Shown here in pieces: positions 9,791 through 18,682 of a DNA stretch of 64,000 nt. The stretch lies in contig JAPDPQ010000001.1 of NCBI GenBank assembly GCA_034506395.1, positions 192,435 to 256,434 of the forward strand. The letters run 5' to 3'. This DNA is from a candidate division KSB1 bacterium (GTDB lineage: Bacteria > Zhuqueibacterota > Zhuqueibacteria > Thermofontimicrobiales > Thermofontimicrobiaceae). Within the stretch, counting starts at the first letter, position 1; each line of letters begins with the position of its first letter. The notes under the pieces are model-generated. The model ran no database searches and was not told where the DNA came from. It saw only the letters and a program-made list of their open reading frames with translations. The position numbers and the translations under genes were made by a program.

Positions 9791-10492
9791 CTATGAATCA
9801 AAAACCGTCTTAATTCTTCGATCCAATTCAATCGACTGAGGCGTCACCAAAGCCCGATAGGCGATGACTTCAACCCCGTTCAAATATGCCTCATGTAAAT
9901 GAGCGCTGTAAACTGGGTCAATATGGCTGGCTGGGCCGAAATAATTTCCATCGTATCTTTGGATGAGGAACAAAATGACAGCTCGATGCCCTTGCTGTTT
10001 CAACGCCATTAGTTCCATAAGATGTTTGCTGCCCCGCGCTGTTACCGCATCAGGGAATAGGGCCACACCGTTTTCCACCAAAGTCACATTTTTGATTTCG
10101 ACGAAGCATCGTTGATCGCCATTCTGCAAGAGTAGGTCCAGACGACTGTGGGCTCCAATTTTTGGTTCCCGAATGACCTCGCGATACCCGATAAATTCAG
10201 GCATTTTTTTCTGGAGGATGGCTTCTTGCACCAAACGATTCGGGATTTGGGTGTTGATGCCGACCCAAATCGAGCGAACTTTTATCATTTCCCAAGTATA
10301 TGGATGTTTTCGGTTGGGATTTTCGTGGTAGGATAATCTGACTTCACTCCCAGGTGTATTGCATGACAACATGCTGCCAGAGTTCGGGCAGTGTGCGGTC
10401 ACGATCGAACCATTGCTTAATTCGATATCCGCTAAAAATCGCTGATATCGGCGCACCAGTCGACCTGGCATCAATGGCTGGTTGAATCTCAT
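9791..10492 (-). CDS. sfsA: SfsA family DNA/RNA nuclease
   Basis: Its 233 residues match SfsA length. The N-terminal OB-like part contains RRYQRFLADIEL and TAHCPNSGSML, the usual SfsA nucleic-acid-binding region. The C-terminal nuclease part holds SRLDLLLQ, FVEIKNVTL and FPDAVTARGSKHL, which carry the acidic and Lys residues of a PD-(D/E)xK-like site. The start ATG overlaps the stop of the upstream nitroreductase gene as ATGA, so the two form one transcription unit. In Escherichia coli the protein was first linked to sugar fermentation; a nuclease activity is reported for the family. Confidence 0.92.
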   Translation of the reverse strand: MRFNQPLMPGRLVRRYQRFLADIELSNGSIVTAHCPNSGSMLSCNTPGSEVRLSYHENPNRKHPYTWEMIKVRSIWVGINTQIPNRLVQEAILQKKMPEFIGYREVIREPKIGAHSRLDLLLQNGDQRCFVEIKNVTLVENGVALFPDAVTARGSKHLMELMALKQQGHRAVILFLIQRYDGNYFGPASHIDPVYSAHLHEAYLNGVEVIAYRALVTPQSIELDRRIKTVFDS

Positions 10493-11061
10493 AAGTCTTT
10501 TTTAGCCCTAAAAGCATTGAACCAAGCGATTTCGTTGAGCTCATGGCGTTTTTGCGGCCGGGTCGGCTGGCGATCAGGGTACCCCATACTGATTAGGGAA
10601 ACGATCTTGTAGGACCGCGGAATATTAAAAAATTTTCTGATCTTTTTGCCATTGAACCAGCCGATCCAGCACGTCCCCAATCCCAGTTCCTGAGCTTGCA
10701 GGACCAAATGCTCTCCTGCAATCCCGATGTCTAACAAATAGAAATTAACGCCTTGAATTTGACTGCCGATCCGATTGGCTAAAATGTCCAATTTCGCCAG
10801 AATAATGATGATGACTGGAGCTTTGGCGGCAAAACGGGTTGGAGTATAGATTCCCGAAAATGCCACACTGGAAAATTTGCGAATGATACCTGGATCGTCC
10901 AGTACCAAGAAACGCCATGGCTGGACATTCTCAGCCGATGGTGCCAGTCGGGCAGCCTCGAGGCATTGCAAAATCTTCTCTCGCTCGACTGGACGCTGTT
11001 GATAACTCCGAATACTGCGGCGTGCTTTGATCAATTGTAGGAGGCAGCTTGAATTCATCAT
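10489..11061 (-). CDS. Nitroreductase family protein (FMN-dependent)
   Basis: This is a 190-residue cytoplasmic flavoenzyme-type protein. Conserved features are KARRSIRSYQ near the N-terminus (FMN phosphate binding), ARLAPSAENVQPW, and the C-terminal half LGLGTCWIGWF with ISMGYP. The substrate cannot be predicted. It lies upstream of sfsA with a 4-base overlap. The start at 11061 (tandem ATGs) lies only 25 bases past the frr terminator hairpin and has no obvious RBS, so expression may depend on read-through or on a promoter overlapping the hairpin. Confidence 0.88.
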   Translation of the reverse strand: MMNSSCLLQLIKARRSIRSYQQRPVEREKILQCLEAARLAPSAENVQPWRFLVLDDPGIIRKFSSVAFSGIYTPTRFAAKAPVIIIILAKLDILANRIGSQIQGVNFYLLDIGIAGEHLVLQAQELGLGTCWIGWFNGKKIRKFFNIPRSYKIVSLISMGYPDRQPTRPQKRHELNEIAWFNAFRAKKDL

Positions 11062-11085
11062 TGAATAAGTGCTTGCTTCGCAATG

Positions 11086-11120
11086 ATAAAAAAGGAGATT
11101 TTATGATCATAAAATCTCCT
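11086..11120 (-). terminator. Rho-independent terminator of the rplM-frr operon
   Basis: A perfect 28-base palindrome (11093-11120) starts AGGAGATTTTATGA and ends in its exact reverse complement. Read on the minus strand it is followed by TTTTTT. It sits 65 bases past the frr stop codon. Confidence 0.85.
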
Positions 11121-11184
11121 CCAATGATTTTCAAACGAGTCGATAATACTTTCAAAGCTGATCAGCAATCGTATGGTCTTCTAA

Positions 11185-11742
11185 CTATATCTCCATAATC
11201 TCCTGCTCTTTGACCTTGAGGATCTCATCGACCTTCTTGATATAATTATCTGTCATTTCCTGGATTTTATCCTGAGCGCGATGGGAATCGTCCTCAGAAA
11301 TATCCCCGTCTTTCTCTCCCTTTTTGAGGGATTCATTGGCATCTCGCCGGGCATTGCGGATCGAAACCTTAATCTCCTCACCTAATTTTTTCGTTTGCTT
11401 CACCAGATTGAGCCTTCGCTCCTCAGTGAGCGGCGGGATAGGCAGCCGAATAATATGACCATCGCTCATAGGCGTGAGTCCAAGGTCAGATTTCTGAATC
11501 GCTTTTTCGATTTCATTGATCATGCTCTTATCCCACGGCTGCACGGTGATCAATCGAATTTCCGGCACAGAGATATTCGCTACCTGTTTCAATGGGACCA
11601 CGGAGCCGTAATAGTTGACCTTAATGCCATCCAGAATTGCAGGAGAAGCTTTACCAGTTCGAATCTTATTCAATTCATATCGAAGATTTTCGATGGCCTT
11701 TTTCATTCGCTCTTCGGCTTGATTTTGAATTTCTTTAACCAT
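11185..11742 (-). CDS. frr: Ribosome recycling factor
   Basis: The protein splits post-termination ribosomes together with EF-G. Its 185 residues are the standard length. Typical features are the N-terminal helix [25 protein letters not shown], represented here by the core [10 protein letters not shown], then [13 protein letters not shown], the central domain start LTVQPWDK-like run ([11 protein letters not shown]) and the C-terminal helices [17 protein letters not shown] and [14 protein letters not shown]. It is the last gene of the operon, overlapping pyrH by 8 bases, and is followed by a strong terminator. Confidence 0.97.
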   Translation of the reverse strand: MVKEIQNQAEERMKKAIENLRYELNKIRTGKASPAILDGIKVNYYGSVVPLKQVANISVPEIRLITVQPWDKSMINEIEKAIQKSDLGLTPMSDGHIIRLPIPPLTEERRLNLVKQTKKLGEEIKVSIRNARRDANESLKKGEKDGDISEDDSHRAQDKIQEMTDNYIKKVDEILKVKEQEIMEI

Positions 11743-12463
11743 TTTGCTCCTCGCAAACTATAGTTCCGATGGAATCGCCCAAAATTAATCTTTTCAGATT
11801 CTCTTTGACAGTCAAATTAAATACGATTATGGGCAGATGATTTTCCATGCATAATGTCACCGCGGTAGTATCCATGACCTTCAATCGTTTCTTGACCACA
11901 TCGAGATAGCTGAGTTGATCAAACTTTTTCGCATTGGGATTGATTTTCGGATCGTCATCATAGACGCCATCGACTTTCGTGCCCTTAATGATGGCATCTG
12001 CCTCGATTTCGATTGCACGTAACGCAGCGGCAGTGTCCGTGGTGAAATACGGATTGCCGGTTCCGCCGGCAAAAATCACCATCCGTCCCTTTTCCAAATG
12101 GCGGATCGCTCGCCGACGGATGAATGGCTCTGCTAATTGTTCCATTTTGATTGCCGTCAATACTCGCGTTTGGACACCATACCGTTCCAGGTAATCCTGA
12201 AGTGCCAGAGCATTGATGACTGTGGCAAGCATTCCCATGTAATCGGCAGTAACACGATCCATTCCTCGCGCGCTGGCCGAAAGCCCACGAAAAATATTCC
12301 CGCCACCGATGACCACCCCAATTTCTACCCCAAGATCTTTCACCTCTTTTAATTCAATCGCAATTTCATTTACGACTTGCGGGTCAATCCCAAGTCCCTG
12401 CTTGCCCATCAGGGCTTCGCCACTTAATTTGAGAAGAACGCGTTTGTATTTTGGCTCTGGCAT
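11735..12463 (-). CDS. pyrH: UMP kinase
   Basis: The enzyme phosphorylates UMP to UDP in pyrimidine nucleotide synthesis and is a hexameric amino-acid-kinase-fold protein. The 242 residues show the N-terminal [12 protein letters not shown], the glycine-rich [46 protein letters not shown] (nucleotide binding) and [11 protein letters not shown]. All match bacterial PyrH. It lies between tsf (13-base gap) and frr (8-base overlap), the conserved order in many bacteria. Confidence 0.97.
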   Translation of the reverse strand: MPEPKYKRVLLKLSGEALMGKQGLGIDPQVVNEIAIELKEVKDLGVEIGVVIGGGNIFRGLSASARGMDRVTADYMGMLATVINALALQDYLERYGVQTRVLTAIKMEQLAEPFIRRRAIRHLEKGRMVIFAGGTGNPYFTTDTAAALRAIEIEADAIIKGTKVDGVYDDDPKINPNAKKFDQLSYLDVVKKRLKVMDTTAVTLCMENHLPIIVFNLTVKENLKRLILGDSIGTIVCEEQNG

Positions 12464-12476
12464 TGCTTCCTTTCAA

Positions 12477-13355
12477 TTACAGTGCCCCTAGTTGGAATCG
12501 AGCAAACCGCTTGATCTTAATATCACTCCCAATTTTACCCATCAGCTCTTTCATTAATGCTTGAACGGTTATGTTGGGATCTTTAATGAAACTTTGTTCC
12601 AGCAAACAGACTTCTTGATAAAATTTTTCCATCTTTCCCTGAGCGATCTTTTCCGCAATATGCTCTGGTTTCTTCTGTTCCATGACCTGGGATTTATAAA
12701 TGTTCATCTCTCGCTGCACAATTTCAGGCGCCAGGTCATTGCGGTGTACAACCAAAGGATTGCTTGCGGCAATTTGCATCGCGACATCATGCACAAAGGT
12801 GCGGAATTCACTCTGCCGCATCACATCACTACTATTGCAACTGATTTCAACCAGCACTCCCAACTTGCTGCCAGGGTGGATGTAGCTATCGATCATCCCA
12901 TCTGTTGTTTCATAACATTCGAACCGCTTAATTGAGATATTTTCTCCGATCTTGCCGATCAGGGTCTTTTGCACTTCCTCGACCGTTTTTCCCGGATCAT
13001 CTAAAAACTTTTGCTGCAACAAACTGGCAGTGTCCTTCGGTTTTTTGGTCCCAATATGCAGCGCAAGCTGGTTGACAAAATTTTTGAAATCATCAGTTTT
13101 TGCTACGAAATCAGTTTCACAATTGACCTCCAACAAAACGCCAAGCCGATGATCTGGTTGGACAAAGCTGGCAATCAACCCATCTTTGGTCTCTCGACTG
13201 ACCTTTTTTTCCGCCTTAGCGATGCCTTTTTTTCGTAATATTTCAATTGCTTTTTCCACATCGCCATTGCTCTCGGCTAACGCCCGCTTACAATCCATTA
13301 TTCCAGCACCAGTTGTCTCGCGGAGGCGCTTCACATCATCTGCTGTTATTGACAT
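12477..13355 (-). CDS. tsf: Elongation factor Ts
   Basis: The protein is the guanine nucleotide exchange factor for EF-Tu. Its 292 residues include the N-terminal UBA-like domain with VKRLRETTGAGIMDCKRAL and the EF-Tu contact motif EVNCETDFVA (Asp-Phe pair). Two core repeats follow, and the C-terminal helix bundle ends KIKRFARFQLG. The gene follows rpsB directly (17 bases), as in most bacteria. Confidence 0.97.
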   Translation of the reverse strand: MSITADDVKRLRETTGAGIMDCKRALAESNGDVEKAIEILRKKGIAKAEKKVSRETKDGLIASFVQPDHRLGVLLEVNCETDFVAKTDDFKNFVNQLALHIGTKKPKDTASLLQQKFLDDPGKTVEEVQKTLIGKIGENISIKRFECYETTDGMIDSYIHPGSKLGVLVEISCNSSDVMRQSEFRTFVHDVAMQIAASNPLVVHRNDLAPEIVQREMNIYKSQVMEQKKPEHIAEKIAQGKMEKFYQEVCLLEQSFIKDPNITVQALMKELMGKIGSDIKIKRFARFQLGAL

Positions 13356-13372
13356 CCTATGCTCCTATTCAA

Positions 13373-14122
13373 CTATTCAACTTCTTCAAGCTCTACCGTC
13401 TTTTTTTCTTCGATCAATTCCTCTTCAACCTGCTCATACACTTGGCCTTGTCGCGCTTCAATAATGGTATCCGCGATGGCACGGGTAATGATATTGATCG
13501 ATTTGAATGCATCATCGTTCCCCGGAATTGGAAAGTCAATTAGATCTGGGTCTGAATTCGTATCGACTAATCCAATGATCGGGATATTCAGTCGGTGCGC
13601 TTCCTGAACCGCAATCGCTTCTTTTTTGACATCGACAATATACACGGCGCCGGGCAATTTGTTCATCTCTTTAATTCCGCCAAGCACCTTCTCCAATTTT
13701 TCTTTTTCACGTTCAATCCGCAACACTTCTTTTTTGGTCAACCGCTCATAACTGCCATCTGTGGCCATTTTTTCGAGGTTCTTCAGGCGCTTGATGCTCT
13801 TTTTCACGGTTACAAAGTTCGTCAAAGTACCACCTAACCAACGCTCGTTCACATAAAACTGGCCGCAGCGCTCCGCCTCGATCCGAATAATATCCTTGGC
13901 TTGCTTTTTCGTTCCGACGAACAGCACGCGCTCGCCCGAGCGAACAATATTCGCGACTTCAGCGCAAGCACGTTCCAACATGGCAAGCGTCTTTTTAATA
14001 TCGATAATGTAGATATCGTTTTTTTCCATGAAGATAAATTTCTTCATCTTCGGGTTCCAGCGTCTCGTTAAATGGCCAAAATGAGTTCCAGCCATCAAAA
14101 GGTCTTGCAAAGTTACATTCAT
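13373..14122 (-). CDS. rpsB: 30S ribosomal protein S2
   Basis: The 249 residues contain the S2 signatures LLMAGTHFGHLTRRWNPKM at the N-terminus, VLFVGTKKQAKDI, ERWLGGTLTN, LPGAVYIVDVKKE and the late IIGLVDTNSDP with IPGNDDAFKSI. An acidic Glu-rich tail follows. The gene is separated from rpsI by 188 bases. That leader could hold an internal promoter or an autoregulatory element, but no known motif was recognised in it. Confidence 0.97.
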   Translation of the reverse strand: MNVTLQDLLMAGTHFGHLTRRWNPKMKKFIFMEKNDIYIIDIKKTLAMLERACAEVANIVRSGERVLFVGTKKQAKDIIRIEAERCGQFYVNERWLGGTLTNFVTVKKSIKRLKNLEKMATDGSYERLTKKEVLRIEREKEKLEKVLGGIKEMNKLPGAVYIVDVKKEAIAVQEAHRLNIPIIGLVDTNSDPDLIDFPIPGNDDAFKSINIITRAIADTIIEARQGQVYEQVEEELIEEKKTVELEEVE

Positions 14123-14310
14123 GAATGATCTCCTTGTGATTTGGGTTAAGCCGCCACAATTGCCGATTCACAGCCGCAAATAGAACTATGCTACATCAAA
14201 GGCGTTTAGCCTTGACCAATGCAGCGAACAGATTCGGCTGAAAACCAGTCAGAACCATTTCTGGCACCCCTGACGATAGGCAACTGTGTGTGTTGTTATG
14301 AAGCAATAAA

Positions 14311-14703
14311 TTATCGTTTTGAAAATTGGAAACGTTTTCTGGCTCCAGCCATACCATATTTTTTTCGCTCGACCTCGCGGGGGTCTCTCGTTAAAAACCC
14401 ATTGGCGCGAAGGATCGGCCGCAAATCTTCATTGTACCTCAGCAGGGCTCGCGAAATGCCCAACCGGAGGGCACCCGCTTGACCAGAAAGTCCACCACCG
14501 TAAACATCGGCAACAATATCGAATTTGCCCAGCGTTTCGGTTTGCACCAGGGGTTGTTCGATGATCATTTTTAACGTTTCCCGTTTAAAATAATCGAGCA
14601 GCGACTTGTTATTGACCAATATTGTTCCAGTCCCTGGTTTAATTCGCACGCGGGCGATGGAGCGCTTTCTGCGACCGGTTGCCTGATACTCTAATTCTTT
14701 CAT
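14311..14703 (-). CDS. rpsI: 30S ribosomal protein S9
   Basis: The 130-residue protein has the S9 core: [17 protein letters not shown] at the N-terminus, [15 protein letters not shown] in the middle, and the tail [15 protein letters not shown] with [11 protein letters not shown] reaching the ribosomal P site. The ATG at 14703 is preferred over 14715 because GAGGA sits just upstream and the protein then starts MKELEY at normal length. It lies 50 bases behind rplM. Confidence 0.96.
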   Translation of the reverse strand: MKELEYQATGRRKRSIARVRIKPGTGTILVNNKSLLDYFKRETLKMIIEQPLVQTETLGKFDIVADVYGGGLSGQAGALRLGISRALLRYNEDLRPILRANGFLTRDPREVERKKYGMAGARKRFQFSKR

Positions 14704-14753
14704 ACTATTCCTCAAAATGATCTTTTAAAGGTTCCTCATAAAGTTAGCATCCG

Positions 14754-15182
14754 CTAAAAAACCAACTTTTCAGGTTGTTGGGCGACATGGGGATGGTTTT
14801 CCCCAACATAAATGCGCACCTTCGTAAACATTTTTCGGCCTAAGCGATTCTTTGGCAACATCCCTCGGATAGCATGCTCGAGAACGCGTTCTGGCCGAGT
14901 CGCCATTAGGCTCTCGAAGGACGTTTCTCGCAGCCCACCTGGATACCCAGTATAGTGCCGATAGCGCTTTAAATGCACTTTCTTACCAGTTAAACGGATC
15001 TTGTCCGCGTTGATGATAATCACATGGTCCCCAACATCCATGTGCGGCGCAAACATTGGCTTATGCTTGCCTCTCAAAATTCGGGCAACTTGACTGGCCA
15101 GTCGCCCCAGAACTTGATTCTTGGCATCGACCAAAAACCAGCGGCGTTCGATATCCCGCTCACTTGGTGAATACGTTTTCAA
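14754..15182 (-). CDS. rplM: 50S ribosomal protein L13
   Basis: The 142 residues match L13: WFLVDAKNQVLGRLASQVA, GDHVIIINADKI, YRHYTGYPGGL, VLEHAIRGMLPKN and LGRKMFTKVRIY are all present. It is the first gene of the operon that continues through rpsI, rpsB, tsf, pyrH and frr. No clear promoter was identified in the 122 bases upstream. Confidence 0.97.
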   Translation of the reverse strand: MKTYSPSERDIERRWFLVDAKNQVLGRLASQVARILRGKHKPMFAPHMDVGDHVIIINADKIRLTGKKVHLKRYRHYTGYPGGLRETSFESLMATRPERVLEHAIRGMLPKNRLGRKMFTKVRIYVGENHPHVAQQPEKLVF

Positions 15183-15304
15183 TTTCGTTTCTCCTAACTT
15201 AACTTGTTTGATTGCGTCTGATCAATTGCACACAACAGCTCATTTTAAAAGTCCAAAAGATAAGCAAATTTAACCTAATAAGCAAGAAATTTTTCATGGA
15301 AATT

Positions 15305-15895
15305 TCATTTTAATTCCTCGACAACTTGATCGTATTCCATCATCCGACCATTTTTCGCGATAATCTCTTGTAACGTTCGCTCTGAATCCTCTGGACTTAC
15401 CCCTTTTATGGCATCGATTAATATATTAACCTTGAAACCATGTTGGAGTGCGTCCAAAGCTGTGGTACGCACGCAGTAATCCGTAGCGATTCCAGCAATA
15501 TACAATTTTTTGATTTTGCGTTCCTTCAAAAGCTCAATGAAAAAGCGCTGCTGAGCGTCCTGAGCATCAAACACCGAATAACCATCCAGTGATGGATCCG
15601 TACCTTTGGATAATATGATTGCTGAACTCGGCACGTGAAAATCAGGATGAAAGGCTGCACCAGGGGTGTTTTGAACGCAATGCACTGGCCATGGGCCCCC
15701 GAATTCCTTAAAATGCTTTGTCTCAGCCGGATGCCAATCTCGCGAAACAAATATGGGAAGTTGATGCTGCAAAAAAAGCTTAACATATTCATTGATCTTC
15801 GGAACAATTTTATCGCCATCAGCCACGGCCAGAGCACCACCTGGGCAAAAGTCGACTTGGAGATCGACCACAACCAATGCTTTATCTGTCTTCAT
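15305..15895 (-). CDS. pncA: Nicotinamidase (isochorismatase-like hydrolase)
   Basis: The enzyme deamidates nicotinamide to nicotinate in NAD salvage in the cytoplasm. From the ATG at 15895 it has 196 residues. GAGGTG lies 6 bases upstream, and the earlier GTG would sit inside that site. The catalytic triad is visible: Asp11 in VVVDLQVDF, the Lys in LSKGTD and the Cys in GIATDYCV. Metal ligands are in SRDWHPAETKH. The cis-peptide region GIATDYCVR and the tail DAIKGVSPED are typical. It stands alone. The nicotinamidase branch is favoured over other cysteine hydrolases of the fold by the metal-site motif. Confidence 0.9.
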   Translation of the reverse strand: MKTDKALVVVDLQVDFCPGGALAVADGDKIVPKINEYVKLFLQHQLPIFVSRDWHPAETKHFKEFGGPWPVHCVQNTPGAAFHPDFHVPSSAIILSKGTDPSLDGYSVFDAQDAQQRFFIELLKERKIKKLYIAGIATDYCVRTTALDALQHGFKVNILIDAIKGVSPEDSERTLQEIIAKNGRMMEYDQVVEELK

Positions 15896-16215
15896 GGCTA
15901 ACACCTCAATATTTCAGAGCTGAATCCTTTCGCTAAACAGAAACGATCTTTCGCATCCTTTATGCCCTGAATTTCAACCGACATTCAATACCAAATCGAA
16001 CCTGTTCAGCCGAAGAATTCCGTTTGACATAATTGCCAATTTGAGCTTTATTACCGCATAAACCATCGTACTCAAACAAATCTCTTTCAACTTTAGAAAA
16101 AAAGCTTAGAATAATAGTGAAAATAAATGAAAAAAGCAATTACAATTTTTTCTGGTTTAAAGCCTATTTGATGCAAAAGTTCCGGAGTTAGATGAGGTTG
16201 TTCCCTATTGAAAGA
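15896..16215. other. Intergenic region, nothing recognised
   Basis: This AT-rich stretch lies between the nicotinamidase start and the mutY stop, both on the minus strand. No open frame, hairpin terminator or RNA motif stood out. Confidence 0.4.
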
Positions 16216-17313
16216 TTAATCTCGGATTAACGCATCATACGCTGAGCCTTTCAGCAGAGGGAGAAACTTGTGAACTGCCGCATGGAACGGGAAATGGCTT
16301 ATTTCGCTCAAGCAGACCCAGCGATATTGAGCTGGCCCATTGAGCAAGATATTATCGGATTGTGCCTGACAATCGAATACATCCAGAATGATTTTAAAAT
16401 GGGTATAGGCATGATGCACTTGAGTGATGAAACGATCGATTGTTACGTCGAGGTTGGTTTTCTCTTTTATCGTTCGAAGGCAGCCTTGCTCAGGCGATTC
16501 TCCAGGATTCAGCCGCCCGCCGGGAAATTCCCACAATCCACCCAACAATCCTTCCGATTGGCGCTGGGTGATCAAGATTCGTCCATTATAATGAATCACT
16601 CCAACTGCAATCCGATAAGTCGGCGTTGTTCTCATGCCTACCGATCGGGGATAACTATCTTGCTGGTTAGTCTGGGAGGCGAGGCAGAATGATTGGACGG
16701 GACATTGGGAACACCGAGGAGACTCTGGCCGACATATCATAGCACCTAATTCCATCATCGCTTGATTAAAATCGCCGGGCTGTTCATTATCCAGAAGCGC
16801 ATTCATCCGTGCCTGAAATAACCTGGCATGGGCAGATTGATTCACTGGTTGGTCCATTAAAAACAATCGGGCTAACACGCGTTTTACATTTCCATCAACG
16901 ACGGCATACCGGGCATTGAACGCCTGGCTTAATACGGCTGCTGTGATATAATTTCCAGCACCAGGAAGGCTTTTGAATTCCTTATATTCGCTGGGAATTT
17001 TGCCGTCAAATTTTTCTATGACGATTTGGGCAGCACGATGGAGGTTTCTTGCCCGTGCATAATATCCCAAGCCCTCCCAAGCCTTCAATACTTGATGAAA
17101 CGAGGCATTCGCTAAGGCGAAGATATCGGGAAATTGCACCAAAAAGCGGTCATAATATTGCAACACTTTCTTCACCTGGGTTTGTTGAAGCATCACTTCG
17201 GCAACCCAGATTTTATACGGATCTTTTGTCTCTCGCCAGGGAAGCAGCCGACGATACCTGCCAAACCATTCTAAAAGTTTGGACTGAAATTGTACGATTT
17301 GATCTGCGGTCAT
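16216..17313 (-). CDS. mutY: A/G-specific adenine DNA glycosylase
   Basis: The enzyme removes adenine mispaired with 8-oxoguanine. From the ATG at 17313 it has 365 residues; the frame is open to a TTG at 17388, but that extension is absent from the family. The N-terminal domain shows LLPWRETKDPYKIWVAE with the catalytic Glu in WVAEVMLQQTQV, the HhH run LPGAGNYITAAV and the catalytic Asp in VDGNVKRVLAR. The 4Fe-4S ligands are C-x6-C-x2-C-x5-C (CRPESPRCSQC...C). The C-terminal NUDIX-like domain (LLGGLWEFPGGRL) recognises 8-oxoguanine. All key residues are present. Confidence 0.96.
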   Translation of the reverse strand: MTADQIVQFQSKLLEWFGRYRRLLPWRETKDPYKIWVAEVMLQQTQVKKVLQYYDRFLVQFPDIFALANASFHQVLKAWEGLGYYARARNLHRAAQIVIEKFDGKIPSEYKEFKSLPGAGNYITAAVLSQAFNARYAVVDGNVKRVLARLFLMDQPVNQSAHARLFQARMNALLDNEQPGDFNQAMMELGAMICRPESPRCSQCPVQSFCLASQTNQQDSYPRSVGMRTTPTYRIAVGVIHYNGRILITQRQSEGLLGGLWEFPGGRLNPGESPEQGCLRTIKEKTNLDVTIDRFITQVHHAYTHFKIILDVFDCQAQSDNILLNGPAQYRWVCLSEISHFPFHAAVHKFLPLLKGSAYDALIRD

Positions 17314-17534
17314 AACTAATTTTTCTTTTGAAATGACTATTGAGATTAAATTAATGGATTGACTTCTGAATACCGAAGTCGCTACCAAATCCTTAGGTTA
17401 GTACTCATAAATTTAAAAATGGAAAAATGATGATCGCTATCTAATTTTCTCAAATTGGTCGTCTGAAAAATAATCGGTTGTCACATGGAATAAATATTGA
17501 ATTGCTGGAACTGAGGAAATGGCTGGAGAGGATG

Positions 17535-18113
17535 CTAAGGGAACAGCTTCTGCTTTAGTTGTTTTTTTAACATTTCTCTTGCCCGAAAGATACGCGCCTT
17601 AACTGTGCCCAGAGGGATATTGAGAATTTGGCTGATTTCTTCGTAGGATTTTTCTTCAGTATGTCGCAAGATAATCGAAACCCGATATTTCTCGGGCAAA
17701 TTCTGAATAGCCTGTTCGATCAGCCGCGTCTTCTCTTTCGATAGCAGGGTATTTTCTGGCTGATAAGTTACATCTGGAAGCTCGCGCCGAATTTCCCCGT
17801 CTTTGGCATCAATGGGCTTATCCAGAGAGAAGGTCTTTAGGCGCTTCTTCCGAAGGTGATCGATACAATTATTGATGGCGATCTTAAACAGCCATGTGGA
17901 AAAAGCATACTCGTCGTTAAATGTTGAAAGAGCGCCGAACGCTTTGATAAACGCTTCCTGAACCAGATCCTCGGCTTCCATTTTATTATGGACCATTCTA
18001 AACAGCACATTGTACAGTGGCGCGCGATACCGTTTCAAAATTTCGCGATATCCCTGCTGATCCCCTGCCAGAGCCCTTCGAATGAGTTCAATGTCAGGTA
18101 TTTCATCGATCAT
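17535..18113 (-). CDS. RNA polymerase sigma factor, ECF subfamily
   Basis: This 192-residue sigma-70-family protein has only regions 2 and 4. Region 2 includes AEDLVQEAFIKAF (core binding) and FSTWLFKIAINNCIDHLRKK (-10 recognition and melting). Region 4 includes LPEKYRVSIILRH and the helix-turn-helix YEEISQILNIPLGTVKARIFRAR. No anti-sigma factor lies immediately downstream, since mutY follows after 221 bases. The trigger and regulon are unknown. Confidence 0.93.
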   Translation of the reverse strand: MIDEIPDIELIRRALAGDQQGYREILKRYRAPLYNVLFRMVHNKMEAEDLVQEAFIKAFGALSTFNDEYAFSTWLFKIAINNCIDHLRKKRLKTFSLDKPIDAKDGEIRRELPDVTYQPENTLLSKEKTRLIEQAIQNLPEKYRVSIILRHTEEKSYEEISQILNIPLGTVKARIFRAREMLKKQLKQKLFP

Positions 18114-18682
18114 GCACCAACAGCATCCTCATTCATCAAAACATTCTTCAAGCTCATAAAAACATTAAAATCGCGTGCCATGTCAGTTTTAGCGTGCCAC
18201 AAATTACGTGAAAAATTTTAAACTGTCAAGGAGAAAATTGTTGAATCTAAAAAAAAATAATGCTACTTTTATGCGCGTTTGTGATAATACAACATGCGCT
18301 CTTTCGAACGAATATGGATCGGAGCAACTTCGAGCTCTCGTCAAAAATTCATTTTTAAATTGGCAAGAACTTGATTCAACTTTTATCACAACTGGTAGCC
18401 AATTAAGCTTTCACTTTCAATATTATCCTGATCTTTGATCTTTTGACTTAAATTTTGAACTTGACTTCAGAAATTGAAGGCCCTAATAACCACTGTCTGA
18501 CGTTGATCAATAAAATCTCTATTTGAAAGCATTGCGCTCTGAAAAAAATCACAACGCGCACCAATAGACATCTGGGCATGACCTGCTTGACGAACTTTTT
18601 GATTGCGATAGGAACGATTCGGCCAAAAATTATTAATAGATGATCAGCTCTTATTGAAACTTGAATCAAGGGAGATCATTAG
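18114..18682. other. Intergenic region between divergent genes, nothing recognised
   Basis: This AT-rich region lies between the ECF sigma gene and nnrDE. Short frames on both strands have no family features. It must contain promoters for both neighbours, but no convincing -35/-10 pair was found. Confidence 0.4.

Noticed and set aside
14123..14310. Possible regulatory leader of rpsB
   Set aside because: No known S2 leader motif or stable hairpin could be recognised by eye.
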